Shown piece by piece: positions 40,762 through 49,091 of a DNA stretch of 49,091 nucleotides. A program made the translations under genes and the position numbers. Source of the stretch: Bacteroidales bacterium (GTDB lineage: Bacteria > Bacteroidota > Bacteroidia > Bacteroidales > JAGONC01); assembly GCA_023133655.1 (NCBI GenBank), contig JAGLWB010000388.1, positions 1 through 49,091 of the forward strand, given 5' to 3'. The notes under the pieces are model-generated. The model was not told the origin of the DNA. It saw only the letters and a program-made list of their open reading frames with translations, and did no database searches. Every line of letters starts with the position of its first letter. Positions within the stretch are counted from its first letter, which is position 1.

Positions 40762-41206
40762 ATTTCTTCAACACCTCTCTGATCTTAATCACAGACATCC
40801 GGCTGTGAATATCATTATTAACCATCATTACCGGGGCCAGCGCACAACATCCCAGGCATGCAACACGTGTCAGATCAAACCTTTTATCTTCGGTGGTTTG
40901 CCCAGGTTCAATACCAATTTCAAGCTGCAAGGCATTCAATAAAAAATCGCCACCCTGAACATGACAGGCTGTTCCAAGACATATCTTGATTGAATTTCTC
41001 CCTGGTGGATTGAAGCGAAACTGAGAATAAAAGGATGTAACACCAAATATAGTGCTGCGCGAAACGCGCAGGTAGCTTGAAATCTTTTCAATTGCCTCCT
41101 TTGATATGTAACCATAAAGACCCTGTGTCTGTTGAAGAACAGGTATCAGGCTCCCCTCATCGTTTTGGGGATATTTGCTAAGTAGGTTATTGAGGGAATC
41201 AGCCAT
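40754..41206 (-). CDS. NuoE/HydC-like [2Fe-2S] subunit
   Basis: LIPVLQQTQGLYGYISKEAIEKISSYLRVSRSTIFGVTSFYSQF; CLGTACHVQGG; RVACLGCCALAPVMMVN. Confidence 0.95.
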   Translation of the reverse strand: MADSLNNLLSKYPQNDEGSLIPVLQQTQGLYGYISKEAIEKISSYLRVSRSTIFGVTSFYSQFRFNPPGRNSIKICLGTACHVQGGDFLLNALQLEIGIEPGQTTEDKRFDLTRVACLGCCALAPVMMVNNDIHSRMSVIKIREVLKKYE

Positions 41207-41286
41207 AAAACAACCATTAATTTGATTAAACGGCCTTTGGAAAAATTAATTCCAAATGACAATGCTCAATAATACAATGAGATCCA

Positions 41287-41323
41287 AAAACAATTTCATA
41301 AAAATAAATAATAAAATTGTTTT
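41287..41323. promoter_or_regulatory. 10-bp inverted repeat AAAACAATTT-N17-AAATTGTTTT in the divergent intergenic region
   Basis: Read directly; lies between the nuoE-like operon (-) and Zn-ribbon/nfn operon (+). Confidence 0.4.
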
Positions 41324-41353
41324 CTGAAAATAATTATGCTTATTTATATTTTT

Positions 41354-41389
41354 TCCAGGCAAGGGACAGGTCGCAACCTGTCCCTTGCC
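41354..41389. repeat. Strong hairpin CAGGCAAGGGACAGGT-CGCA-ACCTGTCCCTTGCCTG
   Basis: 16-bp perfect stem, 4-nt loop. Confidence 0.85.
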
Positions 41390-41542
41390 TGCTGCCATGA
41401 AACCATGGGCCCTCATTTATTTATACTGATTTTAAATATATATGATTCCTGGAAATATTGGATATTTTATCAGAAAAAATATCTAAAATTGTACCCCATT
41501 TTGAAAGGTTCAATTTGATTGTCATTAAAACACTAAAATAAC

Positions 41543-42397
41543 ATGGAAGATGTACTGCATGATTTTATATCATTTAACCTGAAATGCTCCATTTGCGGAC
41601 ATTCCCTGATGGATGAGGATCAACTTGTAGATGGTAGGCCGGGTGTTAAATTGGGTATTAAAACATCTAAGGGAGAAGGAACAATTATTTTAAGCTCCAT
41701 TTACGAAAGTTTTAATTTCCGATGTGATGTGGAAATGGATGAAGATGAAATAGTAGAATTCTCCTGCCCTCACTGTTCAAAGAAATTCGAAGGTTGTTTA
41801 GAATGTGATCACTGCGAGGCACCTATGGTTAAATTAGATCTCGACATTGGTGGTACCGTTTGTATTTGTACCCGAAAAGGTTGTAAACGACATTTCCTTG
41901 AGTTCGATGATTTTAACGCTGCCTTATACAAACTGACCTATCTGGGGGAATACAAAGAGGCGGTACCTGAAGGGATCAGAGAAACAGGAGAATCCAAAGA
42001 AATCATCGACTCCGGAACCTTTCTCCATCTTTATTGTCCCGTATGTGATAAATCACTGATCGATAAAGGCCTTGTCAAACTAAAAGTTATCAATGATACA
42101 GGAGAAAGCGGCCATGTATTCCTTAGCCCTTACCTGAATGTATTTACATCAAGATCTACTGTATTCCTTAAAGAAGATCAGGTAGTTAATGACATACAAT
42201 GCTTTCACTGTGAAACCAGTCTGATTAACAAAGGAAAGAAATGCGAAGAGTGTGGATCGCCAGCAGCTAAGGTTGCGATAGCGGCAAGAACGAAATTGAT
42301 TGACTTTTATATTTGTTCAAAAAAAGGCTGCCGCTGGCATGGGCTTTGTAACGATGATCTTCACGATATCGAACTTGAAGACAGTTTGGAATGGTGA
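41543..42397 (+). CDS. Tandem zinc-ribbon protein, homologous to the N-terminal domain of the adjacent NfnB fusion
   Basis: Two repeats of a module CxxC ... [SL][SP]YxxxF ... CPHC/CFHC ... CxxC ... C(T/S)(R/K)KGC. Confidence 0.85.
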   Translation: MEDVLHDFISFNLKCSICGHSLMDEDQLVDGRPGVKLGIKTSKGEGTIILSSIYESFNFRCDVEMDEDEIVEFSCPHCSKKFEGCLECDHCEAPMVKLDLDIGGTVCICTRKGCKRHFLEFDDFNAALYKLTYLGEYKEAVPEGIRETGESKEIIDSGTFLHLYCPVCDKSLIDKGLVKLKVINDTGESGHVFLSPYLNVFTSRSTVFLKEDQVVNDIQCFHCETSLINKGKKCEECGSPAAKVAIAARTKLIDFYICSKKGCRWHGLCNDDLHDIELEDSLEW

Positions 42398-42446
42398 TCA
42401 ATAACACCAGTTAAAAAATACATTATATCAATTTTATAATAACGCG

Positions 42447-43271
42447 ATGTTTCAGATAAAAAGAAAACAATCTATGGCGAAAGAAACGATCATTCGTTTT
42501 GACATTGAAGCACCTAAGATTGCCCTAAAAATAAAACCCGGACAGTTTGTGATCATCAGAGTCAATGAAACAGGTGAAAGGATCCCATTAACTGTTGCCG
42601 ATAAAGATGCCTTTGAAGGCACCATAACCATAATCTTCCAGGTTGTTGGTAAAACAACAGCACTGATGCGGTCATTGAATGAAGGAGACTTCCTCCTGGA
42701 TGTTGTCGGACCATTAGGAAAAGCTGCTGAGATTGAAAATATAGGAACGGTAATAATGGTAGGTGGCGGCACAGGGGTTGCTATCCTGTATCATGTTACT
42801 AAAGCCTTTAAAGACGCAGGTAATCATGTGATAGTGATCATGGGTGCCAAGGAGAAAGAAATGCTGATCCTGGAAAACGAAATGAAAGCTATTTGTGATG
42901 AACTGGTCGTTACAACTGATGATGGTAGCTATGGTGAAAAAGGATTCGTTACCATGCCATTGGAAAGATATTTGAACGAACGTGATGATATTAAGATGAT
43001 CTATACCATTGGGCCAATCATAATGATGAAAAATATATGCAACCTGACAAAGCCGTATAATGTCCCAACGATGGTTTCTCTTAATCCTATTATGATTGAC
43101 GGAACAGGAATGTGTGGCGGATGCAGAGTAAAAATAGGTGGCAAAACTAAATTCAGTTGCGTTGACGGACCTGATTTCGATGGCCATGAGGTTGATTTTG
43201 ATGAATTGATGAGTAGAAATTCCCAATATCTTCAGGATGAAAAAGATTCACTCCTGTATTCAATAAAATAG
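42447..43271 (+). CDS. NfnA-like ferredoxin-NADP reductase alpha subunit (second copy)
   Basis: GQFVIIRVNETGERIPLTVADKD; MIDGTGMCGGCRVKIGGKTKFSCVDGPDFDGHEVDFD. Confidence 0.93.
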   Translation: MFQIKRKQSMAKETIIRFDIEAPKIALKIKPGQFVIIRVNETGERIPLTVADKDAFEGTITIIFQVVGKTTALMRSLNEGDFLLDVVGPLGKAAEIENIGTVIMVGGGTGVAILYHVTKAFKDAGNHVIVIMGAKEKEMLILENEMKAICDELVVTTDDGSYGEKGFVTMPLERYLNERDDIKMIYTIGPIIMMKNICNLTKPYNVPTMVSLNPIMIDGTGMCGGCRVKIGGKTKFSCVDGPDFDGHEVDFDELMSRNSQYLQDEKDSLLYSIK

Positions 43272-43286
43272 ACAAAGGGTAAAGAA

Positions 43287-45071
43287 ATGTTAGAACAGGA
43301 AGTAAGATTATTAAAGTATAAAACCTATCTAAGTTATTATTGTCCGCATTGTAGCACAACTTTTAATGTTGAACGGCAAGACGAAAAGTCCCTGATCTTT
43401 AATGCTGCATACAAACAACAGGACCTTGTTGTGAAACTTAGTCCTTACCTTGATGTTTTTGACACCAAAACTTCCATCCCGGTCGAGGAAGGTGATATGC
43501 TTGACGACCTGATTTGTCCGCACTGCAAAAAAAGCCTGATTAACCATGAAGAAAAATGTGAGAAGTGTGGTTCTAAAGTGGGCGAAGTCATTGTATCAAC
43601 ACAAGCAAAATTAATTCCGTTCTATTTCTGCGTCAACCGAGGGTGCGACTGGCATGGGATTAAAAAAGCCGATCAAAAAACCATCAGACGGAAGATCCCG
43701 CGCCAGACTATGCCGGAGCAGGATCCGAAAATCAGGGCTCACAACTTCAAAGAAGTTCCTTACGGTTATACATCTGAGTTGGCCCTGTTAGAAGCCGACA
43801 GATGTCTGCAGTGTAAAAACCCGAAATGTGTCGAGGGATGTCCGGTAAACATCGATATTCCGGGCTTCATTAAACTTATTTCTGAAGAACAATTTGATGC
43901 AGCTGCCCGGAAAATTAAAGAAACAAACCTTTTCCCGGCAGTATGCGGAAGGGTATGCCCCCAGGAAAGTCAATGCGAAATTAAATGTATAGTCGGCATC
44001 AAAAATGAACCCGTTGCCATTGGCAGACTTGAACGTTTTGTTGCTGATTATGAGAGGGATATGAACCTGGTTGAAATAGTTGATATCAAAAAAAGTACCG
44101 GAAAAAAAATCGCTGTTATCGGATCAGGACCGGGAGGCCTTACCGTAGCTGCCGATATGCAAATATTAGGCTATGACGTGACTATCTTTGAGGCGCTGCA
44201 CGAAGCCGGAGGTGTTCTCACTTATGGTATCCCTGAATTCAGATTGCCCAAATCCATTGTCAATTTTGAAATAGACTATCTTGTTAAATTAGGCGTTAAA
44301 ATCGAATTAAATCATATCATCGGAAATATTCTGACCCTGGATGAATTACTCGAACATTTTGATGCAATATATATCGGCGTTGGCGCCGGGCTTCCATGGT
44401 TCATGGGCCTTGAAGGGGAAAGCCTCGGCAATGTTTATTCGGCCAATGAGTACCTTACACGTATGAACCTGATGAAGGCTTATAAATTTCCTGAATATGA
44501 CACACCTATGCCTAAAGGGAATAAAGTGGCTGTGATTGGTGGTGGAAATGTGGCTATGGACTGCGCAAGATCAGCCCTCAGATCTGGTTCCAAAGAGGTA
44601 AATATCGTTTATAGAAGATCAAAAAAAGAATTACCGGCCAGAGAGGAAGAGGTTCACCATGCAGAGCAGGAAGGGATTAACTTTCATCTGCTGACCAGCC
44701 CTATCCGATATTTTGGAGATAGAAGAAACATGGTAAAATCCATGGAATGTATACGGATGGAGCTTGGCGAACCTGATGCTTCGGGTAGAAGAAGGCCTTT
44801 ACCATTAGAAAATTCTAACTTTATGCTCGAATGTGACATGGCTATTGTGGCCATTGGAAACGGGCCAAACCCTATCCTCTTCAATTCAGCACCCGATCTG
44901 AAATTGAATAAAAGAGGTTATGTTGAAGTCAACGAGGAAACCGGTGAAACATCAAAAGAGTTTGTTTATGCCGGAGGTGATATTGTGACTGGAGCCGCAA
45001 CCGTAATCCTGGCCATGGGTGCAGGAAGAATAGCCGCCCGGGCCATGCACGAAAAGCTTTCTAAAATTTAA
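43287..45071 (+). CDS. NfnB/GltA-like oxidoreductase with fused N-terminal zinc-ribbon domain (second copy)
   Basis: About the first 140 aa are zinc-ribbon (CPHC, CPHC, CEKC, CVNRGC); from KEVPYGYTSELALLEADRCLQCKNPKCVEGCPVNIDIPGF onward it is NfnB-like. Confidence 0.93.
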   Translation: MLEQEVRLLKYKTYLSYYCPHCSTTFNVERQDEKSLIFNAAYKQQDLVVKLSPYLDVFDTKTSIPVEEGDMLDDLICPHCKKSLINHEEKCEKCGSKVGEVIVSTQAKLIPFYFCVNRGCDWHGIKKADQKTIRRKIPRQTMPEQDPKIRAHNFKEVPYGYTSELALLEADRCLQCKNPKCVEGCPVNIDIPGFIKLISEEQFDAAARKIKETNLFPAVCGRVCPQESQCEIKCIVGIKNEPVAIGRLERFVADYERDMNLVEIVDIKKSTGKKIAVIGSGPGGLTVAADMQILGYDVTIFEALHEAGGVLTYGIPEFRLPKSIVNFEIDYLVKLGVKIELNHIIGNILTLDELLEHFDAIYIGVGAGLPWFMGLEGESLGNVYSANEYLTRMNLMKAYKFPEYDTPMPKGNKVAVIGGGNVAMDCARSALRSGSKEVNIVYRRSKKELPAREEEVHHAEQEGINFHLLTSPIRYFGDRRNMVKSMECIRMELGEPDASGRRRPLPLENSNFMLECDMAIVAIGNGPNPILFNSAPDLKLNKRGYVEVNEETGETSKEFVYAGGDIVTGAATVILAMGAGRIAARAMHEKLSKI

Positions 45072-45200
45072 CACTTCTCCCATTATCATTATCTTTATCA
45101 TTATCTTTGCATAATGATGCTTCATTCATATGGGTACGTAAGCCTAAGGTACCCTAATGATGGAACATGTGGTAACATTTATTAATTTCCATATTAAAAC

Positions 45201-48170
45201 ATGGCTCTTCATCCCCTGAAATTAAACTTAAAGAAGTACTATTTCGACGATACTTCATTCATCAACCTGATGAAAAAGCGTATTTATCATGTGCTTCTAA
45301 TCTCTAGTGCCTATGATGCTTTTATCCTTGAGGATGACGGAAGAGTTGATGAACAGATCTTCAATGAATATGTTTCCCTGAACCTGAGATACCCTCCACA
45401 GTTCATTATTACCGATTCGGAAGAAGAAGCTTTTAAAATTCTTGAAGAAATTCATATCGACCTTATCATTACTATGCGTAGCGCTGCCGAGGCCAATACA
45501 TTTGAGATTGCAGGGCGCCTGAAAAGCAAATACCCGGATACCCCCATCGTAATTTTGACCCCTTTCTCACGGGAAGCAACGATAAAAGTTGACAATGAAG
45601 ACCTGAGCGCCATTGACTACATATTTAGCTGGCTGGGTAATCCTGACATCCTACTGGCTATTATTAAGCTTATTGAAGATAGGATGAATGTAGAACAAGA
45701 TGTAAGCGAGGTTGGTGTACAAACAATTATCCTGGTGGAAGATTCAATACGTTTTTATTCAAGTTACCTTCCTAATATTTATAAAATTATCTTCAAACAG
45801 TCAAAGGCTTTTATGACGGAGGGGCTGAATGAACACCAGCAAATGCTGAGAATGCGTGGACGGCCGAAGATCTTACTGGCTACAACATATGAAGAAGCCA
45901 TATCCTTGTATGAGACTTATAAAAAAAACCTCCTCGGTATCATCACTGATGTGAGTTATATACGAAACGGGGTAATGGACAAAGAAGCAGGCATCAGGTT
46001 ATGTAAAAAAGTTAAGGCCGATGATCCTTATATGCCCCTTTTACTTCAATCATCAGAGGCTGAGAATGAAAAAATCGCTAAAAAAATAGAAGTCGGATTT
46101 ATCAATAAAACATCGAAAACACTTTCTATTGAACTTCGTAAGTTTATTATCGACTTTTTTGCTTTTGGAGATTTTATTTTCCTGGATCCTGACACAATGC
46201 AAGAGATTAACAGGGCACCAGATTTGAAATCTCTTCAAATGAAAATGTTTGAGATCCCCGACGATTCACTCCTGTACCACATTACCAGGAATCATTTCTC
46301 CAAATGGCTCCGTGCCCGGGCCCTTTTCCCGCTGGCCGACCTGTTCAGGGATCTTCGGATGGGAGATTTTGATAATGACCTTTTTGCTGTCAGAAGATTC
46401 GTTTTTGATGCCATGGCTAATTTTAGGATCAGTAAAGCAAGGGGTATTATCGCTGAATTCAGCAAAGAACGGTTTGATGATTACCTCAGTTTTACCCGGA
46501 TTGGCGACGGGTCAATCGGAGGAAAAGCACGCGGGTTGGCTTTCATCGATAACCTGATCAAAAAATACCATATCCTTGATAAATACGATGATGTTATTGT
46601 AACCATCCCAAAAACTGTTGTTTTATGCACTGATATTTTCGATGAGTTCATGGAAGAAAACAACTTATATAAAATTGCTCTTTCCGATTTAAGCGATGAA
46701 GATATCTTACAACATTTTGTTAAAGCAAGGTTGCCATTCCGTATCCATGAAGATCTCTATACGCTGATAAGCTATGTCAGAAAACCATTGGCTATCAGAT
46801 CCTCCAGTCTCCTGGAAGATTCTCATTATCAACCATTTGCCGGCATCTATTCAACATATATGATCCCCTACATTGAAAATGATGAGCGGTTAATGAACCA
46901 AATATTAAGCGATGCCATTAAATGTGTATATGCTTCTGCCTTCTTTAAAAACAGCAAAGCCTATATGGCTGCCACCTCTAATTTGATCGATGAGGAAAAA
47001 ATGGCCATCGTTATTCAAACAGTTTGTGGACAAAACTATAATGGCAAGTATTATCCAACCATCTCCGGAGTTGCCCGGTCAATTAACTTTTATCCAATTG
47101 AACCCGAAAAACCTGAAGATGGAATAGTCAATTTAGCTCTTGGATTGGGAAAACATATTGTTGACGGCGGAATGACATTGAGGTTTTCACCTAAATATTC
47201 TTCAAAAATACTACAGCTTTCAACACCTGAAATGGCCCTCAAAGAAACGCAGAAAGTATTTTACGCCCTTGACCAATTATCTGGTGGCTTTACTCCAAAT
47301 ACAGATGACAATTACAATATCATTAAATATAAAATCAAAGAGGCAGAAAAAGATCTACCCTTTAAACATGTGGCTTCCACTTATGATTTTGAAAATAACT
47401 TAGTGAGAGATGGGATCCATTATAAAGGGAAAAAGTTGATCACATTCTCAAATATATTAAACCATAATGTGTTCCCACTTGCAGAGATCATCGGAATGGC
47501 CCTGGAGATTGGCCAAAAAGAGATGAATAAACCAGTTGAGATTGAATTTGCCGTGGATATGGGAGTTTCAAAAGACGAACCAATTATTTTCAACCTGCTC
47601 CAAATAAGGCCTATTGTTGATATAAAGGAAACCATTGATGAGAACCTGGAGGATATTCCGGTTGATGAAACGATTATTTATTCGAATTCTGCCCTGGGTA
47701 ATGGAGTGATAAATGACATTTGTGACCTTGTCTATGTTAAGCCTGAAACTTTCAGTGCTGACAGGAACCCTGAGATTGCCAGAAAAATTGGAGAAATCAA
47801 TGAGCAGTTTATCAGAGAAAATAAAAATTACATCCTTATCGGGCCGGGGCGTTGGGGCTCATTGGATCCATGGCTGGGCATACCTGTAAAGTGGCCTCAG
47901 ATCTCCTCAGCAAGGGTCATTATTGAATCAGGGCTTGAAAACTACCGCATTGACCCAAGCCAGGGTACGCACTTTTTTCAAAACCTTACATCGTTCAGGG
48001 TGGGCTATTTCACCATTAATCCGTACATAAATGACGGATTTTACGACCTCGGCTATCTCTCCTCTTTTTCTCCATATTATGAAGATGAAAACATCAGGCA
48101 TATCCGGTTTGAAAAGCCGCTGACTGTGATGATTGATGGGCAGAAGAATATCGGGGTGATCATGAAATAA
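45201..48170 (+). CDS. Pseudo-receiver + receiver + PPDK_N-like ATP-grasp large protein (paralog of 30565-34047)
   Basis: TIILVEDS, GIITDVSY, LLQSSEAENE, GSIGGKARGLAFI, VRKPLAIRSSSLLEDSHYQPFAGIYSTY, VEIEFAVDM, ILIGPGRWGSLDPWLGIPVKWPQIS. Confidence 0.9.
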   Translation: MALHPLKLNLKKYYFDDTSFINLMKKRIYHVLLISSAYDAFILEDDGRVDEQIFNEYVSLNLRYPPQFIITDSEEEAFKILEEIHIDLIITMRSAAEANTFEIAGRLKSKYPDTPIVILTPFSREATIKVDNEDLSAIDYIFSWLGNPDILLAIIKLIEDRMNVEQDVSEVGVQTIILVEDSIRFYSSYLPNIYKIIFKQSKAFMTEGLNEHQQMLRMRGRPKILLATTYEEAISLYETYKKNLLGIITDVSYIRNGVMDKEAGIRLCKKVKADDPYMPLLLQSSEAENEKIAKKIEVGFINKTSKTLSIELRKFIIDFFAFGDFIFLDPDTMQEINRAPDLKSLQMKMFEIPDDSLLYHITRNHFSKWLRARALFPLADLFRDLRMGDFDNDLFAVRRFVFDAMANFRISKARGIIAEFSKERFDDYLSFTRIGDGSIGGKARGLAFIDNLIKKYHILDKYDDVIVTIPKTVVLCTDIFDEFMEENNLYKIALSDLSDEDILQHFVKARLPFRIHEDLYTLISYVRKPLAIRSSSLLEDSHYQPFAGIYSTYMIPYIENDERLMNQILSDAIKCVYASAFFKNSKAYMAATSNLIDEEKMAIVIQTVCGQNYNGKYYPTISGVARSINFYPIEPEKPEDGIVNLALGLGKHIVDGGMTLRFSPKYSSKILQLSTPEMALKETQKVFYALDQLSGGFTPNTDDNYNIIKYKIKEAEKDLPFKHVASTYDFENNLVRDGIHYKGKKLITFSNILNHNVFPLAEIIGMALEIGQKEMNKPVEIEFAVDMGVSKDEPIIFNLLQIRPIVDIKETIDENLEDIPVDETIIYSNSALGNGVINDICDLVYVKPETFSADRNPEIARKIGEINEQFIRENKNYILIGPGRWGSLDPWLGIPVKWPQISSARVIIESGLENYRIDPSQGTHFFQNLTSFRVGYFTINPYINDGFYDLGYLSSFSPYYEDENIRHIRFEKPLTVMIDGQKNIGVIMK

Positions 48171-48228
48171 AGATGCGCCAAGATGTGCCTGCCAGCCACG
48201 AAACCTGACAGGCAAATGTTAAAGATGT

Positions 48229-48253
48229 GCTGTCAGGTGTAACACCTGACAGC
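48229..48253. repeat. Hairpin GCTGTCAGGTGT-A-ACACCTGACAGC
   Basis: 12-bp perfect stem; a second related hairpin lies at 48187-48213. Confidence 0.75.
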
Positions 48254-48279
48254 CACCAGCCACGAAAAGAATTGTTGAC

Positions 48280-49091
48280 GTGAAAAAAATCATTTTTCTG
48301 CTTATTGGGGTTGTTTTATCTACTTATCTGCCAGCCCAATATTTCGACCTCGGGCAGGACCCTTCTTCTATTAAGTGGAGGCAAATCAACACGCCTCATT
48401 TCCAGCTTATTTTCCCAGAGGGATATGACCATCAAGTACAGGAGCTGGCCAAAAAACTGGAGCTTGTACTTCCCCATGAAATGTACTCATTAAGCTCTCA
48501 CCCGAGGAAATTACCTGTAATCATACATACGCATACCATGAAAGCGAATGGTGTCGTTCCCTGGGCGCCGCGACGGATGGAAATTTTTACCTACACCCCC
48601 CAGAGCACCTGTGCTCAACCCTGGCTTGACCAGTTGGTACTGCATGAGACCAGGCACCTTGTTCAAATTGAGAAAGTAAACCAGGGTGTAACAAAATTCC
48701 TGACCTATTTGTTTGGCGAACAAGCTACAGCCGGGATTATTGGCGCTTTTGTCCCTTTCTGGTTCCTGGAAGGTGATGCTACCGTTACCGAAACAGCTTT
48801 GAGTAAATCAGGCAGAGGGCGGGTTCCATCTTTTACGATGCCTTTAAGAACGCAAGTGCTGACTTATGATGCCTATTCATACGACAAAGCTGTGTTTGGC
48901 TCTTATAAGAATTTTGTTCCCGATTGGTATATCCTGGGGTACCATTTGGTGGGAGCCTCTCGTATTAAATATGGCACTAAATTGTGGGACAGCACTTTAA
49001 ACACAGTAGCCAAAAGACCTTATCTGTTAGCACCATTCTCTATTGGGATCAAAAGGGCAACAGGGCTTTCAAAAACAAACTTATACCATCA
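48280..49091 (+). CDS. Secreted zinc-metallopeptidase-like protein (HExxH), partial, runs off window end
   Basis: GTG start; VKKIIFLLIGVVLSTYLPAQYFDLGQDPSSIKWRQINTPHFQLIFPEGY...QLVLHETRHLVQ...FWFLEGDATVTET. Missing from the ORF track. Confidence 0.8.
   Translation, partial: MKKIIFLLIGVVLSTYLPAQYFDLGQDPSSIKWRQINTPHFQLIFPEGYDHQVQELAKKLELVLPHEMYSLSSHPRKLPVIIHTHTMKANGVVPWAPRRMEIFTYTPQSTCAQPWLDQLVLHETRHLVQIEKVNQGVTKFLTYLFGEQATAGIIGAFVPFWFLEGDATVTETALSKSGRGRVPSFTMPLRTQVLTYDAYSYDKAVFGSYKNFVPDWYILGYHLVGASRIKYGTKLWDSTLNTVAKRPYLLAPFSIGIKRATGLSKTNLYH

Noticed and set aside
41336-41518. 60-aa plus-strand ORF MLIYIFSRQGTGRNLSLACC...
   Set aside because: Spans the 16-bp hairpin at 41354-41389; coding potential looks accidental.
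45132-45154. Inverted repeat GGGTAC...GTACCC upstream of the second large protein
   Set aside because: Only a 6-bp arm with an 11-nt loop; too weak to call without further copies.

Overview
The window looks like a chromosomal segment from a Bacteroidales/Marinilabiliales-like Bacteroidota. Support comes from DUF4492-cydAB, gldF/gldG, T9SS C-terminal sorting tails, and TTTG-N20-TAnnTTTG promoters. From left to right it contains: (i) the edge of a stand-alone archaeal-type Thr-tRNA editing-domain protein; (ii) a cytochrome bd operon with DUF4492 and a previously uncalled 34-aa CydX-like ORF; (iii) a minus-strand operon of UPF0251/DUF134, DUF5320, a Gly-rich Zn-ribbon protein, two NifX-like proteins and two Fe-S MinD/Mrp-type ATPases; (iv) a ~1 kb gene-poor stretch with a decayed ATPase fragment and hairpins; (v) a DegT aminotransferase, purC, phoH, a SAM hydroxide adenosyltransferase and gldFG; (vi) a polysaccharide cluster (flippase, acetyltransferase, four glycosyltransferases, O-antigen ligase/polymerase); (vii) two adjacent secreted T9SS genes, each split by an apparent frameshift, one at a G8 tract; (viii) gdhA; and (ix) a redox island. 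In the island, two large paralogous receiver + PPDK_N-like ATP-grasp proteins flank two Nfn-like (nfnA/nfnB) modules. One Nfn module is joined to a HydABC/NuoEFG-like trimer. The other carries a zinc-ribbon domain that is fused to NfnB and also tandemly duplicated in a separate small protein. The redox island is the best candidate for an undescribed system. Intergenic regions hold several strong hairpins and dispersed degenerate word repeats. All calls come from reading the sequence and the supplied translations; no database search was run.
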